A DNA stretch of 64,000 nucleotides from positions 310,001 to 374,000 of the forward strand of contig JACJWI010000003.1 in NCBI GenBank assembly GCA_020637215.1, read 5' to 3'. Below are positions 55,069 to 64,000 of this stretch, one piece after another (position 1 is the first letter of the stretch; each line of letters begins with the position of its first letter). The position numbers and the translations under genes are program-made. The notes under the pieces were generated by a model, which searched no databases, was not told the DNA's origin, and saw only the letters and a program-made list of their open reading frames with translations. The DNA comes from Microthrixaceae bacterium (GTDB lineage Bacteria > Actinomycetota > Acidimicrobiia > Acidimicrobiales > Microtrichaceae).

Positions 55069-56445
55069 TCAGCCGCCGAGGGGGCCGAGCACCCGGTCCA
55101 GCGCGGCGTTCTGGAACACCCCGGACGGGTCGAGCCGGGCCCGCAGCTCCTGGAACTCGTCCCAGCGCGGGTACACCGGCGCCAGGTCCGCGGGCGTCCG
55201 CCGGTGCAGCTTGCCCCAGTGGGGCCGGCCGTCGAGGTCGACCATGATCGACTCGACGCCGCGGAAGTAGTCCTCGTAGGGGACGCCGCGGTACATGTGC
55301 ACCGCGATCCAGCCGGTGGCCCGGCCCGAGGCGGTCGACAGGGTGATGTCGTCAGCCGCGCTGGTGCGCACCTCGACCGGGAACGACACCGGGTACCCGA
55401 GTGCGTCGACCAGGGCCCGGACCCGCTGAACCGCCTCGACGGTCGCCTCGATCGGCACCGCGTACTCCATCTCGACGAAGCGGACCCGCCGCGGCGACGC
55501 GAACACCCGGTACGACCGGTCGTTGAACTCGACCCGACCCGGCGACGGGATCCGTCGGGCGACCTCCCGTCCCCAGCCAGCCCGCCACCGTCCGACCCGG
55601 TTGGCGAGGCCGAACAACACGTTGTCGTACAGCTCGTCCTGCAGCCACTCGTCACGACAGGACCGGGGCGCGACCGGGTCGTGGTTGCGGCGGTGGCGCT
55701 TGGTGATCGCCCAACCCGTCCCCGGCACCCAGAAGAACTCGAAGTGGTCGTTGTCGCGGACCAGCTCGCCGAAGCGCTCGAGCACCTCGTCGACCCGTCG
55801 CGGCTCGTGCACGGCGTGGAGGTTGAACGCGGGCGACATCGCCAGTGTCGCCGTCGACACGAGCCCGAGGGCGCCCAGCCCGGCCCGCGCCGCGGCGAAC
55901 AGCGCGGGTTCGTGGTCGGCGTCGAGGGCGCGGACGGTCCCCGTCCCGTCGATCAGCCGCATCCCGACGACGGCCGACGACAGGTTGCCGAACGCGACGC
56001 CGGTACCGTGGGTGGCGGTCTGGGTGGCCCCGGCGACGGTCTGCACGTCGATGTCGCCCAGGTTGGTGAACGCCAGCCCCCGCGGCCACGACGACCGGGA
56101 GAGGTCCGCGAGCCGCGCCCCCGACTGCACCGTCACGGTGGATGCGTCGCGGTCGATCGCGAGGACCCGGTCGTAGGCGGACAGGTCGACGAGCACGGAG
56201 TCGCTCAGGGCGACGTCGCTGAAGCTGTGCCCGGAGCCGACGGCCCGGACGGTGTGGCCCCGGGCGGCGGCCTCGGCGACGATGCGGCACAGCTCCGGCT
56301 CGCTGGTCGGGCGCAGCAGCCGGGCCCGACAGGACTGGTTGCCGGCCCAGTTGGTCCAGGTGCGCACCCCGGCCCCGGACGCGCCGAGGGCCCCCTCGCG
56401 GGGGCCCTCGGAGTGCGTTCCGTGCGGAGCGGAACCGGTGCTCAC
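55069..56445 (-). CDS. FAD-linked oxidase, D-arabinono-1,4-lactone oxidase type
   Basis: A 458-residue flavoprotein of the VAO / aldonolactone oxidase family. FAD-binding GSGHSFSDVA with the His that can bind flavin covalently, GATQTATHGTG, and the ALO-domain signature HWGKLH are present. It oxidises a sugar lactone or alditol, using oxygen or another acceptor. The annotated GTG 56445 overlaps the etfA stop by 4 bases, but homology begins at about VRTWTNWAGNQ, where GTG 56367 is an alternative; the bases between form a strong hairpin. Confidence 0.88.
   Translation of the reverse strand: MSTGSAPHGTHSEGPREGALGASGAGVRTWTNWAGNQSCRARLLRPTSEPELCRIVAEAAARGHTVRAVGSGHSFSDVALSDSVLVDLSAYDRVLAIDRDASTVTVQSGARLADLSRSSWPRGLAFTNLGDIDVQTVAGATQTATHGTGVAFGNLSSAVVGMRLIDGTGTVRALDADHEPALFAAARAGLGALGLVSTATLAMSPAFNLHAVHEPRRVDEVLERFGELVRDNDHFEFFWVPGTGWAITKRHRRNHDPVAPRSCRDEWLQDELYDNVLFGLANRVGRWRAGWGREVARRIPSPGRVEFNDRSYRVFASPRRVRFVEMEYAVPIEATVEAVQRVRALVDALGYPVSFPVEVRTSAADDITLSTASGRATGWIAVHMYRGVPYEDYFRGVESIMVDLDGRPHWGKLHRRTPADLAPVYPRWDEFQELRARLDPSGVFQNAALDRVLGPLGG
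56384..56411 (-). terminator. Strong GC hairpin between etfA and the lactone oxidase core
   Basis: Perfect 12-base arms CCGAGGGCCCCC and GGGGGCCCTCGG with a TCGC loop, 31-58 bases after the etfA stop and inside the first codons of the next open frame. There is no T-run; it could slow polymerase or be an mRNA 3' end for etfBA. Confidence 0.45.
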
Positions 56446-57404
56446 CGGCTCTGCAGCGCCTCGATCAGCTTGGGCAGGACCTTGTGCACGTCGCCGACGA
56501 TGCCGAGGTCGGCCACCGAGAAGATCGGTGCCTCGGCATCCTTGTTGATGGCGATGATGTACTTGGAGCCCTTCATGCCCACCAGGTGCTGGGTGGCGCC
56601 CGAGATGCCCGCCGCGATGTACACGTTGGGCTTCACGACCTTGCCGGTCTGACCGACCTGGTAGGAGTAGGGCACCCAGCCGGCGTCGACGATGGCGCGG
56701 GAGGCGCCGGGAGCCGCGCCGAGCTGCTTGGCCAGCGTCTCGATCATCTCGAAGCCGGTCTGCTCGCCCAGGCCGCGACCGCCGGACACGACGATGTCGG
56801 CGTCGTCCAAGCTCGGGCCGGTCTTCTCCTCGACGAAGCGGTTGGTGATGACCGCGGTGCCGGTGGCGCCGGTGTCGGGCACCGACAGCTCCTCGACCGC
56901 CGCGGCGGCGCCGCCGGACTCCTCGGCCGCGAACGACTTGGGCCGCACGAGGAAGATCTTGACCTTGTCGCCGGTGAAGGCGGTGGTGACGTCGGTGCTG
57001 CCACCGAAGATCGGCTCGACGCCGGCCAGGCCGTCACCCGCGGGCACCAGGTCGGTGACGTTGGTGATGACGGGAGCGTCGAGCTTGGCCGACAGGCGGC
57101 CGGCCACGTCGCGACCATCGTAGCTGGTGGCGAACAGGATGGCGTCGGGGCCGTTGCCGGCCTCGACCGCGGCGGCGATGGCGGCGGCCACCGGCACGCC
57201 GACCAGCTTGCCGTCGGTGCCCCCGACGTTCAGGACCTTGGTGGCGCCGTGCGCACCGGCAGGGCCGGCCAGCTCAGCGCCGGAGGTGGTGACGACCTCG
57301 ACGGTGCCCGCGAGCTCGCGGGCCTTGGTCAGGAGCTCGAGGGTGGTGCCGGACACGTTGCCGCCGGCCGCCTCACCGAACACCCAGATCTTGGACAGAG
57401 CCAT
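56442..57404 (-). CDS. etfA: Electron transfer flavoprotein alpha subunit
   Basis: A 320-residue ETF alpha subunit with the FAD-binding C-terminal domain (VVSGGRGLG, GASRAIVDAGWVPYSYQVGQTGK, YIAAGISGATQHLVGM, AINKDAEAPIF). It forms a heterodimer with EtfB that takes electrons from acyl-CoA dehydrogenases and passes them to the quinone pool. ATG 57404, 50 bases after etfB. Confidence 0.96.
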   Translation of the reverse strand: MALSKIWVFGEAAGGNVSGTTLELLTKARELAGTVEVVTTSGAELAGPAGAHGATKVLNVGGTDGKLVGVPVAAAIAAAVEAGNGPDAILFATSYDGRDVAGRLSAKLDAPVITNVTDLVPAGDGLAGVEPIFGGSTDVTTAFTGDKVKIFLVRPKSFAAEESGGAAAAVEELSVPDTGATGTAVITNRFVEEKTGPSLDDADIVVSGGRGLGEQTGFEMIETLAKQLGAAPGASRAIVDAGWVPYSYQVGQTGKVVKPNVYIAAGISGATQHLVGMKGSKYIIAINKDAEAPIFSVADLGIVGDVHKVLPKLIEALQSR

Positions 57405-57454
57405 GTTCTCGTCTCTTCTCTTCTCGTTCTCGTTGGGTCAGTCGGTCCGGTGGC

Positions 57455-58237
57455 TCAGATGACCTTGAGCTCGGCCAGGAAGTCGACGATCTTCTGGAAG
57501 CCCTCGCCGTCGTCCTCGACGATGGTGCCGGCCTGGCGGGCCTCGGCCTGGGCGACGTCGGTGATCTGCTGGCCGGCGCCGGCCCAGCCGACCTGGCCGG
57601 CGTCGAGACCGAGGTCGGCGACGGTGACCTCGTCGACCGGCTTGGACTTGGCGGCCATGATGCCCTTGAACGACGGGTAGCGGGGCTCGACCACACCGGC
57701 GGTCACCGACACCACGGCGGGCAGCGGCACCTCGACGTCGTCGTAGCCGGCCTCGGTCTGACGCTGCACCTTGGCCGAGCCGCCGTCGATGGTGATCGAC
57801 TTGGCGAAGGTGACCGACGGCAGGCCGAGGAGCTCGGCGATCTGCTCGGGCACGACGCCGGTGTAGCCGTCGGAGGACTCCGTCGCGGTCAGGATCAGGT
57901 CCGCGTCGCCGGCCCGGCCGATCGCCTTGGCCAGCACCTTGGCGGTGCCCAGCGCGTCGGTGCCCTTGAGCGCGTCGTCGGAGACGAGCACGGCCTTGGC
58001 GGCGCCCATGGCGAGAGCGGTGCGCAGACCGCCGACCTCGCTGTTGGGGGCCATCGACACGAGGGTGACCTCACCGCCGCCGGCGGCGTCGACCAGCTGG
58101 AGCGCCATCTCGACGCCGTAGCTGTCGGACTCGTCCAGGATCAGCTTCCCGTCCCGCTTGAGGGTCTTGGTCTCGGGATCCAGCGCGCCCGGCTCGGCCG
58201 GGTCGGGGATCTGCTTCACGCACACGACGACGTTCAT
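57455..58237 (-). CDS. etfB: Electron transfer flavoprotein beta subunit
   Basis: A 260-residue ETF beta subunit: MNVVVCVKQIPDP start, NEEDS-like variable region, LTATESSDGYTGVVPEQIAELLGLP and the PLPAVVSVTAG...PRYPSFKGIMAAKSKP signature, which also contacts AMP. First gene of etfB-etfA. ATG 58237; the leader of about 90 bases to the divergent lipid-kinase gene shows no strong promoter. Confidence 0.96.
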   Translation of the reverse strand: MNVVVCVKQIPDPAEPGALDPETKTLKRDGKLILDESDSYGVEMALQLVDAAGGGEVTLVSMAPNSEVGGLRTALAMGAAKAVLVSDDALKGTDALGTAKVLAKAIGRAGDADLILTATESSDGYTGVVPEQIAELLGLPSVTFAKSITIDGGSAKVQRQTEAGYDDVEVPLPAVVSVTAGVVEPRYPSFKGIMAAKSKPVDEVTVADLGLDAGQVGWAGAGQQITDVAQAEARQAGTIVEDDGEGFQKIVDFLAELKVI

Positions 58238-58344
58238 GGGCCGAAGTCTGCCTTGCCCCCGATCGCCGTCACAAAATCGGGAGCGGGTCGCCACCGGGGC
58301 GGCCGATTCCGCCCACGACGGCGACGACGGTGGAGACTCCCCGG

Positions 58345-59334
58345 GTGCACATCCTGGTCGTGGTGAACACGGCGGCCTCGGCGGTGACGCCGCGGCGTCG
58401 CGACGCCGTGCTGCGTCACCTCGCGCTCGGCCACGACCTCGACGTCGTCGGCACCGAACGGCGTGGCCACGCCACCGAGCTGGCCCGGTCCGGGCTGGCA
58501 GCCGGCGTCGACGCCGTCGCGGTCCTCGGCGGCGACGGCACCGTCAACGAGGTCGCGGCCGCCCTGGTCGGCACCGACGCCGTTCTGGCCCCGCTGCCGG
58601 GCGGGTCGACCAACGTGTTCGTGCGGTCGATCGGGCTGCCGAGGGACCCGGCGCTCGCCGCGGAGCACACCGCCCGGTCCCTCGGTCGCCGCCGCGTCGA
58701 CCGCATCCGCGTCGGCACCGTCGACGCGGACGGTGCCGGGCCCCGTCCGTTCCTGTGCCACACCGGGATCGGGTGGGACGCCGCGCTGGTGGCCGAGGTG
58801 GAGCGGCTCCGAGGCCGGCACCGGCGGCTGCGGTTCACCGCCCACGGTGGTCCACGCCCCGCGACGGTTCCCCTGTACGTGCAGGCCGGCGTGCGGACCT
58901 TCGTCTCGGGGTGGGATCGACGGCGTCCGTCCCTCCACGTCGGATCGTCCGACCCGGCGGTCGCGGTCGATGGCTACTTCACCCTGGTGATGAACAGCGA
59001 CCCGTACACGTTCGTCGGACCGTGGCCGCTGCGGGTCGCGCCCGCCGCGGACCGCCACCACCCGCTGACGGCGGTCGCCGTGACCGACATGTCGGTCGGG
59101 TCGTTCGGTCCCGTCGTCGCCCGGGCGTTGCTCGGTCGTCGAGGGCTGCGACCCGGACGCGCCGTGGCGGTCCACGCCGACGTCGAGGAGCTGACGGTCA
59201 CCGCGACCGGTCCGCACCCGCTGCCGTTCCAGGCCGACGGCGACCACCTCGGCGAGGCGTCGCGGCTGGTGCTGAGGTCCCGGCCCGATGCGCTGAGCGT
59301 CGTCGACCCACGTCCCCCGTCACGCCAGCGCTGA
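58345..59334 (+). CDS. Diacylglycerol kinase family lipid kinase
   Basis: A 329-residue DAGK-catalytic-domain protein: VVVNTAASAVTP, the nucleotide loop VLGGDGTVNEVAAAL and PLPGGSTNVFVRSIG. It phosphorylates a lipid such as diacylglycerol. GTG 58345 is chosen because GGAG lies 9 bases upstream; a GTG five codons earlier (58330) is also open. The gene end overlaps the convergent glycerophosphodiesterase by 15 bases. Confidence 0.88.
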   Translation: MHILVVVNTAASAVTPRRRDAVLRHLALGHDLDVVGTERRGHATELARSGLAAGVDAVAVLGGDGTVNEVAAALVGTDAVLAPLPGGSTNVFVRSIGLPRDPALAAEHTARSLGRRRVDRIRVGTVDADGAGPRPFLCHTGIGWDAALVAEVERLRGRHRRLRFTAHGGPRPATVPLYVQAGVRTFVSGWDRRRPSLHVGSSDPAVAVDGYFTLVMNSDPYTFVGPWPLRVAPAADRHHPLTAVAVTDMSVGSFGPVVARALLGRRGLRPGRAVAVHADVEELTVTATGPHPLPFQADGDHLGEASRLVLRSRPDALSVVDPRPPSRQR

Positions 59335-60024
59335 GACCAACCGGCCGGGGGTGTTGGTCACGATGCCGTCGACGCCCCACGAGGCGAGCTCGATCCAGCG
59401 GTCGAAGTCGTCGACGGTCCAGGTGTTGACGCGCAGGCCCCGGGACCGGCAGTCCTCGAGCAGGTCCGGGGTGACGAACGGGTCCCACGGGTGCAGGGCG
59501 TCGTGGCCGCCGTCCGCCGTCTCCGCGACCGCATCCGGCTGGAGGTTCAGGTCGAACACCAGGTAGCCGGTCGCGATGTCGGACCCGAGCGCCTTGATCC
59601 GATCGACGGTGGCCCTGTCGAAGCTCGACACCAGGATCCGGTCGCGGGCCGCCGCATCGAGCGTCCCGATCAGCTCGACGGTGGCGTCGACCACGTCCAG
59701 GCTCCAGGGTCCGTCGGCCAGGTCCCCCGGACTGTTCTTGATCTCGATGTTCACCCCCATGTCACCGCACGCGGCCAGGGCGCCGGCCAGGTCGAGCGTG
59801 TCCGGCGGCACCTGGTCGAACGGGGTGGACCACACCGTTCGCTCATCCCGATACCACGCATCGTGGTTGACGATGAGCGAGCCGTCGGCGGCCAGGCGCA
59901 CGTCGAGCTCGACCCAGTCGGCCCCCTGCTCGGCGGCGACGCGGAAGGCGGACGCCGTGTTCTCGGGCTCATCGGCGGATGCACCCCGGTGGGCGATGAC
60001 GAGAGGTCGGTGGGTCGTGGACAT
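59320..60024 (-). CDS. Glycerophosphodiester phosphodiesterase
   Basis: A 234-residue GDPD TIM-barrel enzyme: IAHRGASADEPENTASAF, the metal residues of ELDVRLAADG and VNHD, NIEIKN, and VNTWTVDD near the end. It hydrolyses glycerophosphodiesters to glycerol 3-phosphate and an alcohol. No signal peptide, so it is cytoplasmic. ATG 60024. It overlaps the lipid kinase tail to tail, so both may serve lipid turnover. Confidence 0.93.
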   Translation of the reverse strand: MSTTHRPLVIAHRGASADEPENTASAFRVAAEQGADWVELDVRLAADGSLIVNHDAWYRDERTVWSTPFDQVPPDTLDLAGALAACGDMGVNIEIKNSPGDLADGPWSLDVVDATVELIGTLDAAARDRILVSSFDRATVDRIKALGSDIATGYLVFDLNLQPDAVAETADGGHDALHPWDPFVTPDLLEDCRSRGLRVNTWTVDDFDRWIELASWGVDGIVTNTPGRLVSALA

Positions 60025-60041
60025 CTTCCCGAAACTTTTCC

Positions 60042-60070
60042 TTTACACAGAGAGTGGTCGGCTGTAGGTT
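60042..60070 (+). promoter_or_regulatory. whiB promoter
   Basis: TTTACA (60042-60047), a 17-base spacer and TAGGTT (60065-60070): a near-consensus sigma-70-type promoter. Transcription near 60077 would give a 5' leader of about 195 bases before GTG 60271, unusual in a window full of leaderless genes. Confidence 0.6.
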
Positions 60071-60270
60071 CGACTTTGTTCACGGATTCACAAGTTGCCG
60101 ACCCGGTCCGGGCGGAATGCGGAACCGGGACGATGCCGAACGGAGAAGCCCTCCATCGTGCAACGCCCGGGCCCGCGGCTCCGACAGCGACGGACGGGAT
60201 GTCGACCATCCGTGACCGCAACGTAGCGGGACCGCAACCGACGCGCCCCCGACCATCCGACGGAGGAACC

Positions 60271-60570
60271 GTGGCACTGACCTCGAGCCGCAGCCTGAAC
60301 CTGGCGACCGACGACTGGCGAGCCGCCTCGGCCTGCAGCGACACCGACCCGTCGCTGTTCTTCCCGGTCGGAACCACGGGCCCGGCGCTCGAGCAGATCG
60401 CGGCGGCCAAGGCGGTCTGCGACACGTGCGAGGCCAAGGAGCCGTGCCTGCAGTTCGCCCTGTCGACCAACCAGGACTCCGGCGTCTGGGGTGGCACCTC
60501 CGAGGAGGAGCGCCGCAAGCTGCGCCGCGCCTGGGTCGCGGCCCAGCGCAAGCAGGCCCAGGCCTCCTGA
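60271..60570 (+). CDS. whiB1: WhiB-family iron-sulfur regulator, WhiB1-like
   Basis: A 99-residue Wbl protein. Four cysteines (C22, C50, C53, C59; spacing CxxCx5C at the end) bind a [4Fe-4S] cluster, followed by the GVWGG turn (71-75) and a basic C-terminal helix EERRKLRRAW. Wbl proteins bind the primary sigma factor and control transcription in response to redox and NO. It converges on a PdtaS-type kinase, as whiB1 does in mycobacteria, so it is probably the WhiB1 orthologue. GTG 60271 has GGAGG upstream; no earlier start fits. Confidence 0.92.
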   Translation: MALTSSRSLNLATDDWRAASACSDTDPSLFFPVGTTGPALEQIAAAKAVCDTCEAKEPCLQFALSTNQDSGVWGGTSEEERRKLRRAWVAAQRKQAQAS

Positions 60571-60586
60571 CCCGACGTCTCCACAG

Positions 60587-62227
60587 CTAGAGACCGACCG
60601 AACGGCCTCCCCCCGGGGGAGGCCGTTGCGCGTCCGCCTCGACCCGGCTGACCACCGGCAGGGTCAGCTGCACCCGGTTTCCCGGCCGTCGCTCCCCCGG
60701 ACGGACGGCGGTGAACTCCATGGTGCCGCCCAGCTCGTCGATCAGACCCCGGACGATCGACAGACCCAGGCTGTCGGAGGTCTCGGGATCGAAGTCGTCG
60801 GGGAACCCCGCCCCGTCGTCGATCACCGCCAGACGCAGCACCACCTGGTCGTGGGCCATCACGATGCGGATCCGGCCCCGTTCGCCCGGGTTCAACGTCC
60901 CGGGCCGGAAGGCGTGGTCCACCACGTTCTGGAGCAGCTCGGTGATGACCACCGCCAGCGAGGTCGCCTCGGGCGACGGCAGCTTGCCGGCCCCTCCCTC
61001 GATGACGAGCTCGACCGGCGTGTCAGGCGAGGTCAGGCCCTCCTCCACCATCCGGACCAGGGACCGCACGACCTCGCCGAAGTCGACGTCGTCGCCGTCC
61101 TCGCGCGACAGCGTCTCGTGGACCAGCGCGATCGAACGGATGCGGCGAACCGACTCCTCGATCGCGGCCTTGGCCGACGGCTCGTGCAGGCGACGGCCCT
61201 GGAGGCGCAGCAGCGACGAGATCGTCTGGAGGTTGTTCTTGACCCGGTGGTGGATCTCCTTGATCGTCGCGTCCTTGGACACCAGCGCCCGATCCCGCGA
61301 GCGCATCTCCGACACGTCGCGCATGAGCACCACCGCGCCGTCGACGCGACCGTCGGTGATGAGCGGGATGCAGCGCAGCACCACGCTGACGTCGTCACGC
61401 TCCACCTCTTCCACGGTCGGTCGACCGTTGAAGTAGGCGCGGTAGGTCGCGGCGGTCTCGGCGCCGAGCTCGCTGAGGTGCTCACCGATCAGGCGCCGCT
61501 GCACGCCGAGGCGCCGCAGGGCGGACACGGCGTTGGGCGACGCGAACGCGACCCGACCCATCTCGTCGAGCAGCAGCACGCCGTCGCCGACCCGCGGCCC
61601 CCCGGTGGCGATGACCTCCTCTTCGACGAAGGGGAACACGCCGTCGGCGACCATGCGTCCGAGCCGCCGGAACACCCCCAGGTAGACGCTCGCCAGGTCG
61701 CTGGCGTCACGGGCCCCCTCGAGCGACGCCTCGCGGGCCAGGACGGCCACGACGCGGCCCTCGAACCGCACCGGGATCGCGGTGACGCGGATGCGCTCCC
61801 CCAGCCACGGGCTGTCGATGACGTCCTCGCAGATCTCGGACTCGGCCCGGGCCCGGGCGACCAGCGGGCGCTGCGCCGGGCTCATGGTCCGTCCGACGAC
61901 GTCGTCGTTGAACAGGGTCTGACCGGTGTTCGGCCGCACCTGGTTGACGACCAGGTAGCGCTCCGGCCCGGCGTCGGGTGACGGCAGGGCGACGTAGAGC
62001 AGCAGGTCGGCGAACGCGAAGTCGGCCAGCATCCCCCAGCCGGCGACCAGGCGCTTCAGGTGTCGGGACGCCTCCGGGTCGACCGGGGGGACGACCAGGG
62101 CGACGTGCTCGGCTGTGAAGCTCGTCTCGTCGTCGTCGAGCTCCACCTCCTTGGCCGCGGCCAAGTCACCGCGCAGGGGCGGCCCCGGCATCCACGACCG
62201 CGCTCCCGTGCCCTCGGTGTCGTCCAT
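60587..62227 (-). CDS. pdtaS: PdtaS-like sensor histidine kinase
   Basis: A 546-residue soluble histidine kinase: an N-terminal GAF-like domain (~40-190), a PAS domain (~200-310), a HisKA_2-type H-box KEIHHRVKNNLQTISSLLRLQ and an HWE/HATPase-like ATP domain (ELLQNVVDHAF, DDGAGFPDD, SLGLSIVRGL). In mycobacteria PdtaS phosphorylates PdtaR, an RNA-binding antiterminator; no pdtaR is in this window. The GAF/PAS part suggests sensing of a cytoplasmic ligand. Its last codons are formed by the terminator shared with whiB. ATG 62227. Confidence 0.9.
   Translation of the reverse strand: MDDTEGTGARSWMPGPPLRGDLAAAKEVELDDDETSFTAEHVALVVPPVDPEASRHLKRLVAGWGMLADFAFADLLLYVALPSPDAGPERYLVVNQVRPNTGQTLFNDDVVGRTMSPAQRPLVARARAESEICEDVIDSPWLGERIRVTAIPVRFEGRVVAVLAREASLEGARDASDLASVYLGVFRRLGRMVADGVFPFVEEEVIATGGPRVGDGVLLLDEMGRVAFASPNAVSALRRLGVQRRLIGEHLSELGAETAATYRAYFNGRPTVEEVERDDVSVVLRCIPLITDGRVDGAVVLMRDVSEMRSRDRALVSKDATIKEIHHRVKNNLQTISSLLRLQGRRLHEPSAKAAIEESVRRIRSIALVHETLSREDGDDVDFGEVVRSLVRMVEEGLTSPDTPVELVIEGGAGKLPSPEATSLAVVITELLQNVVDHAFRPGTLNPGERGRIRIVMAHDQVVLRLAVIDDGAGFPDDFDPETSDSLGLSIVRGLIDELGGTMEFTAVRPGERRPGNRVQLTLPVVSRVEADAQRPPPGGGRSVGL
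60601..60627. terminator. Terminator between whiB and pdtaS
   Basis: AACGGCCTCCCC, 3 bases, GGGGAGGCCGTT: perfect 12-base arms, 31 bases after the whiB stop and inside the last codons of the convergent pdtaS. No T-run, but stability and position suit a bidirectional terminator. Confidence 0.6.
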
Positions 62228-62257
62228 CAGCGGCGCTCCGTCCCTGTTCGTGGTCCG

Positions 62258-62287
62258 CGTGTTCGCGGTCGGCGTGTTCGCGGTCGG
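62258..62287. repeat. 15-bp tandem duplication
   Basis: CGTGTTCGCGGTCGG twice (62258-62272, 62273-62287) in the 88-base gap between the ArsA-like gene and pdtaS. Confidence 0.75.
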
Positions 62288-62315
62288 CGGCCCCGTCGCC
62301 CGGGGTCGGTCCGGG

Positions 62316-63514
<1,199 letters not shown>

Positions 63515-63515
<1 letters not shown>

Positions 63516-64000
63516 CAGAACCCCAACTCCTCGCCCAGGCCCTCGGCGATGCGGGCCGTGGCGCGCACCCCGTGGGAGCGGTGGAACAGGTACGGCAGGT
63601 AGAGCACGGGCAGACCGGCGGGCAGACCGTCCCGGAGTCGGTCGAGGTGCGGCACCCGGCTGCGGCGCAGGCTGACGGCCAGCTCCGCGCCGTCGAGCAC
63701 CTCGTCGACGCCGGCCGCGTCGTCGTCGGCCACATCATGGTCGGCCACGTCGTCGGGAGCTCCCGTGCCTGCGGCCACACGACCGACCCGGGCCGACAGC
63801 GCGGCGACACCGTCGGGCTTGCGGAGCCGTTCGAAGACCTCCTCCTCGGCGCGGCCGAACAGCTCGGGAAGGACCCGGTTGACGACCACCGACGCGACAT
63901 CGATCTCGGTCTCGCCCCGCAGCCGCTCGATGAGCTCGAGGGTCTCCAGCACCGGCATCTCCTCGGGCACGGTCACCACCACCACTCCGGTCGTGTCGGC
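63515..64000 (-). CDS. ArsA-family ATPase (first of pair), N-terminus outside the window
   Basis: The C-terminal 161 residues of an ArsA-type ATPase; the P-loop half lies beyond position 64000. Visible are VVVVTVPEEMPVLETLELIERLRG, ASVVVNRVLPELFGRAEEEVFERL and the end YLPYLFHRSHGVRATARIAEGL. An Asp-rich stretch (APDDVADHDVADDDAAGVDE) breaks the core, probably a loop. The GTG at 63985 is internal; the frame is open to the edge. Confidence 0.85.

Overview
The window is about 70% GC, densely packed and rich in GTG starts and 1- or 4-base gene overlaps. A WhiB regulator, a PdtaS-type kinase, LCP and DUF3090 proteins, an F420-type oxidoreductase subunit and an argS-lysA-hom-thrC-rho-rpmE-prfA-prmC / wecA-atp gene order like that of mycobacteria point to a chromosomal segment of an Actinomycetota bacterium. 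The paired b-type ATP synthase subunits, LivH-LivM fusion and many unfamiliar coupled genes suggest a deep lineage such as Acidimicrobiia; the class assignment is inference. No phage, transposase, IS or CRISPR is visible.

Layout. 1-1.4 kb (-): a J-domain protein cut by the window edge and an acidic protein with a duplicated domain. 1.5-3.4 kb (+): class II fructose-bisphosphatase (glpX) and a neutral zinc metallopeptidase with no normal start codon. 3.4-4.4 kb (-): a 2H phosphoesterase-GNAT fusion. 4.4-12.9 kb (-): complete F1Fo ATP synthase operon (AtpZ-like, AtpI-like, B, E, b, b', H, A, G, D, C) behind a recognisable promoter. 13.0-18.95 kb (-): a small membrane protein and a branched-chain amino acid-type ABC transporter. 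19.2-21.0 kb (+): D-aminoacylase-like amidohydrolase. 21.0-24.0 kb: divergent wecA-type and polyprenyl glycosylphosphotransferase genes for cell-surface glycan. 24.0-27.3 kb: glyA, rpiB, a cyclic-nucleotide-binding protein (-) and an alcohol dehydrogenase (+). 27.35-32.6 kb (-): rho, rpmE, an unknown gene, prfA, prmC. 32.9-40.0 kb (-): argS, lysA, hom, thrC and an ApgM-like protein in the place of thrB. 40.1 kb: tRNA-Arg(CCG).

40.3-49.7 kb: GT-C-like membrane protein, zinc/manganese ABC transporter (permease, ATPase, binding protein) behind a Zur-like box, LCP ligase, acyl-CoA dehydrogenase (-), an FrhB-like iron-sulfur flavoprotein (+) and a small lipoprotein. 49.9-55.0 kb: UDGb-type uracil-DNA glycosylase (-), then a + strand run of histidine phosphatase, DUF3090, SCO1664-family protein, an unknown protein and enoyl-CoA hydratase. 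55.1-58.2 kb (-): etfB, etfA and a sugar-lactone-oxidase-like flavoprotein. 58.3-64.0 kb: diacylglycerol-kinase-like protein, glycerophosphodiesterase, WhiB1-like regulator, PdtaS-like kinase and two ArsA-family ATPases, the last cut by the edge.

Two features run through the window. First, many promoters put a TANNNT -10 hexamer 6-9 bases before the start codon, which predicts leaderless mRNAs; this settles several starts. Second, long, nearly perfect 46-56 bp palindromes of at least three sequence families lie at gene ends, one of them supplying the C-terminal codons of prmC, with short 15-25 bp tandem duplications at other gene boundaries. The best functional hypothesis is that the ApgM-like gene encodes the missing homoserine kinase of the threonine pathway. 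No stretch over 300 bases lacks a gene.
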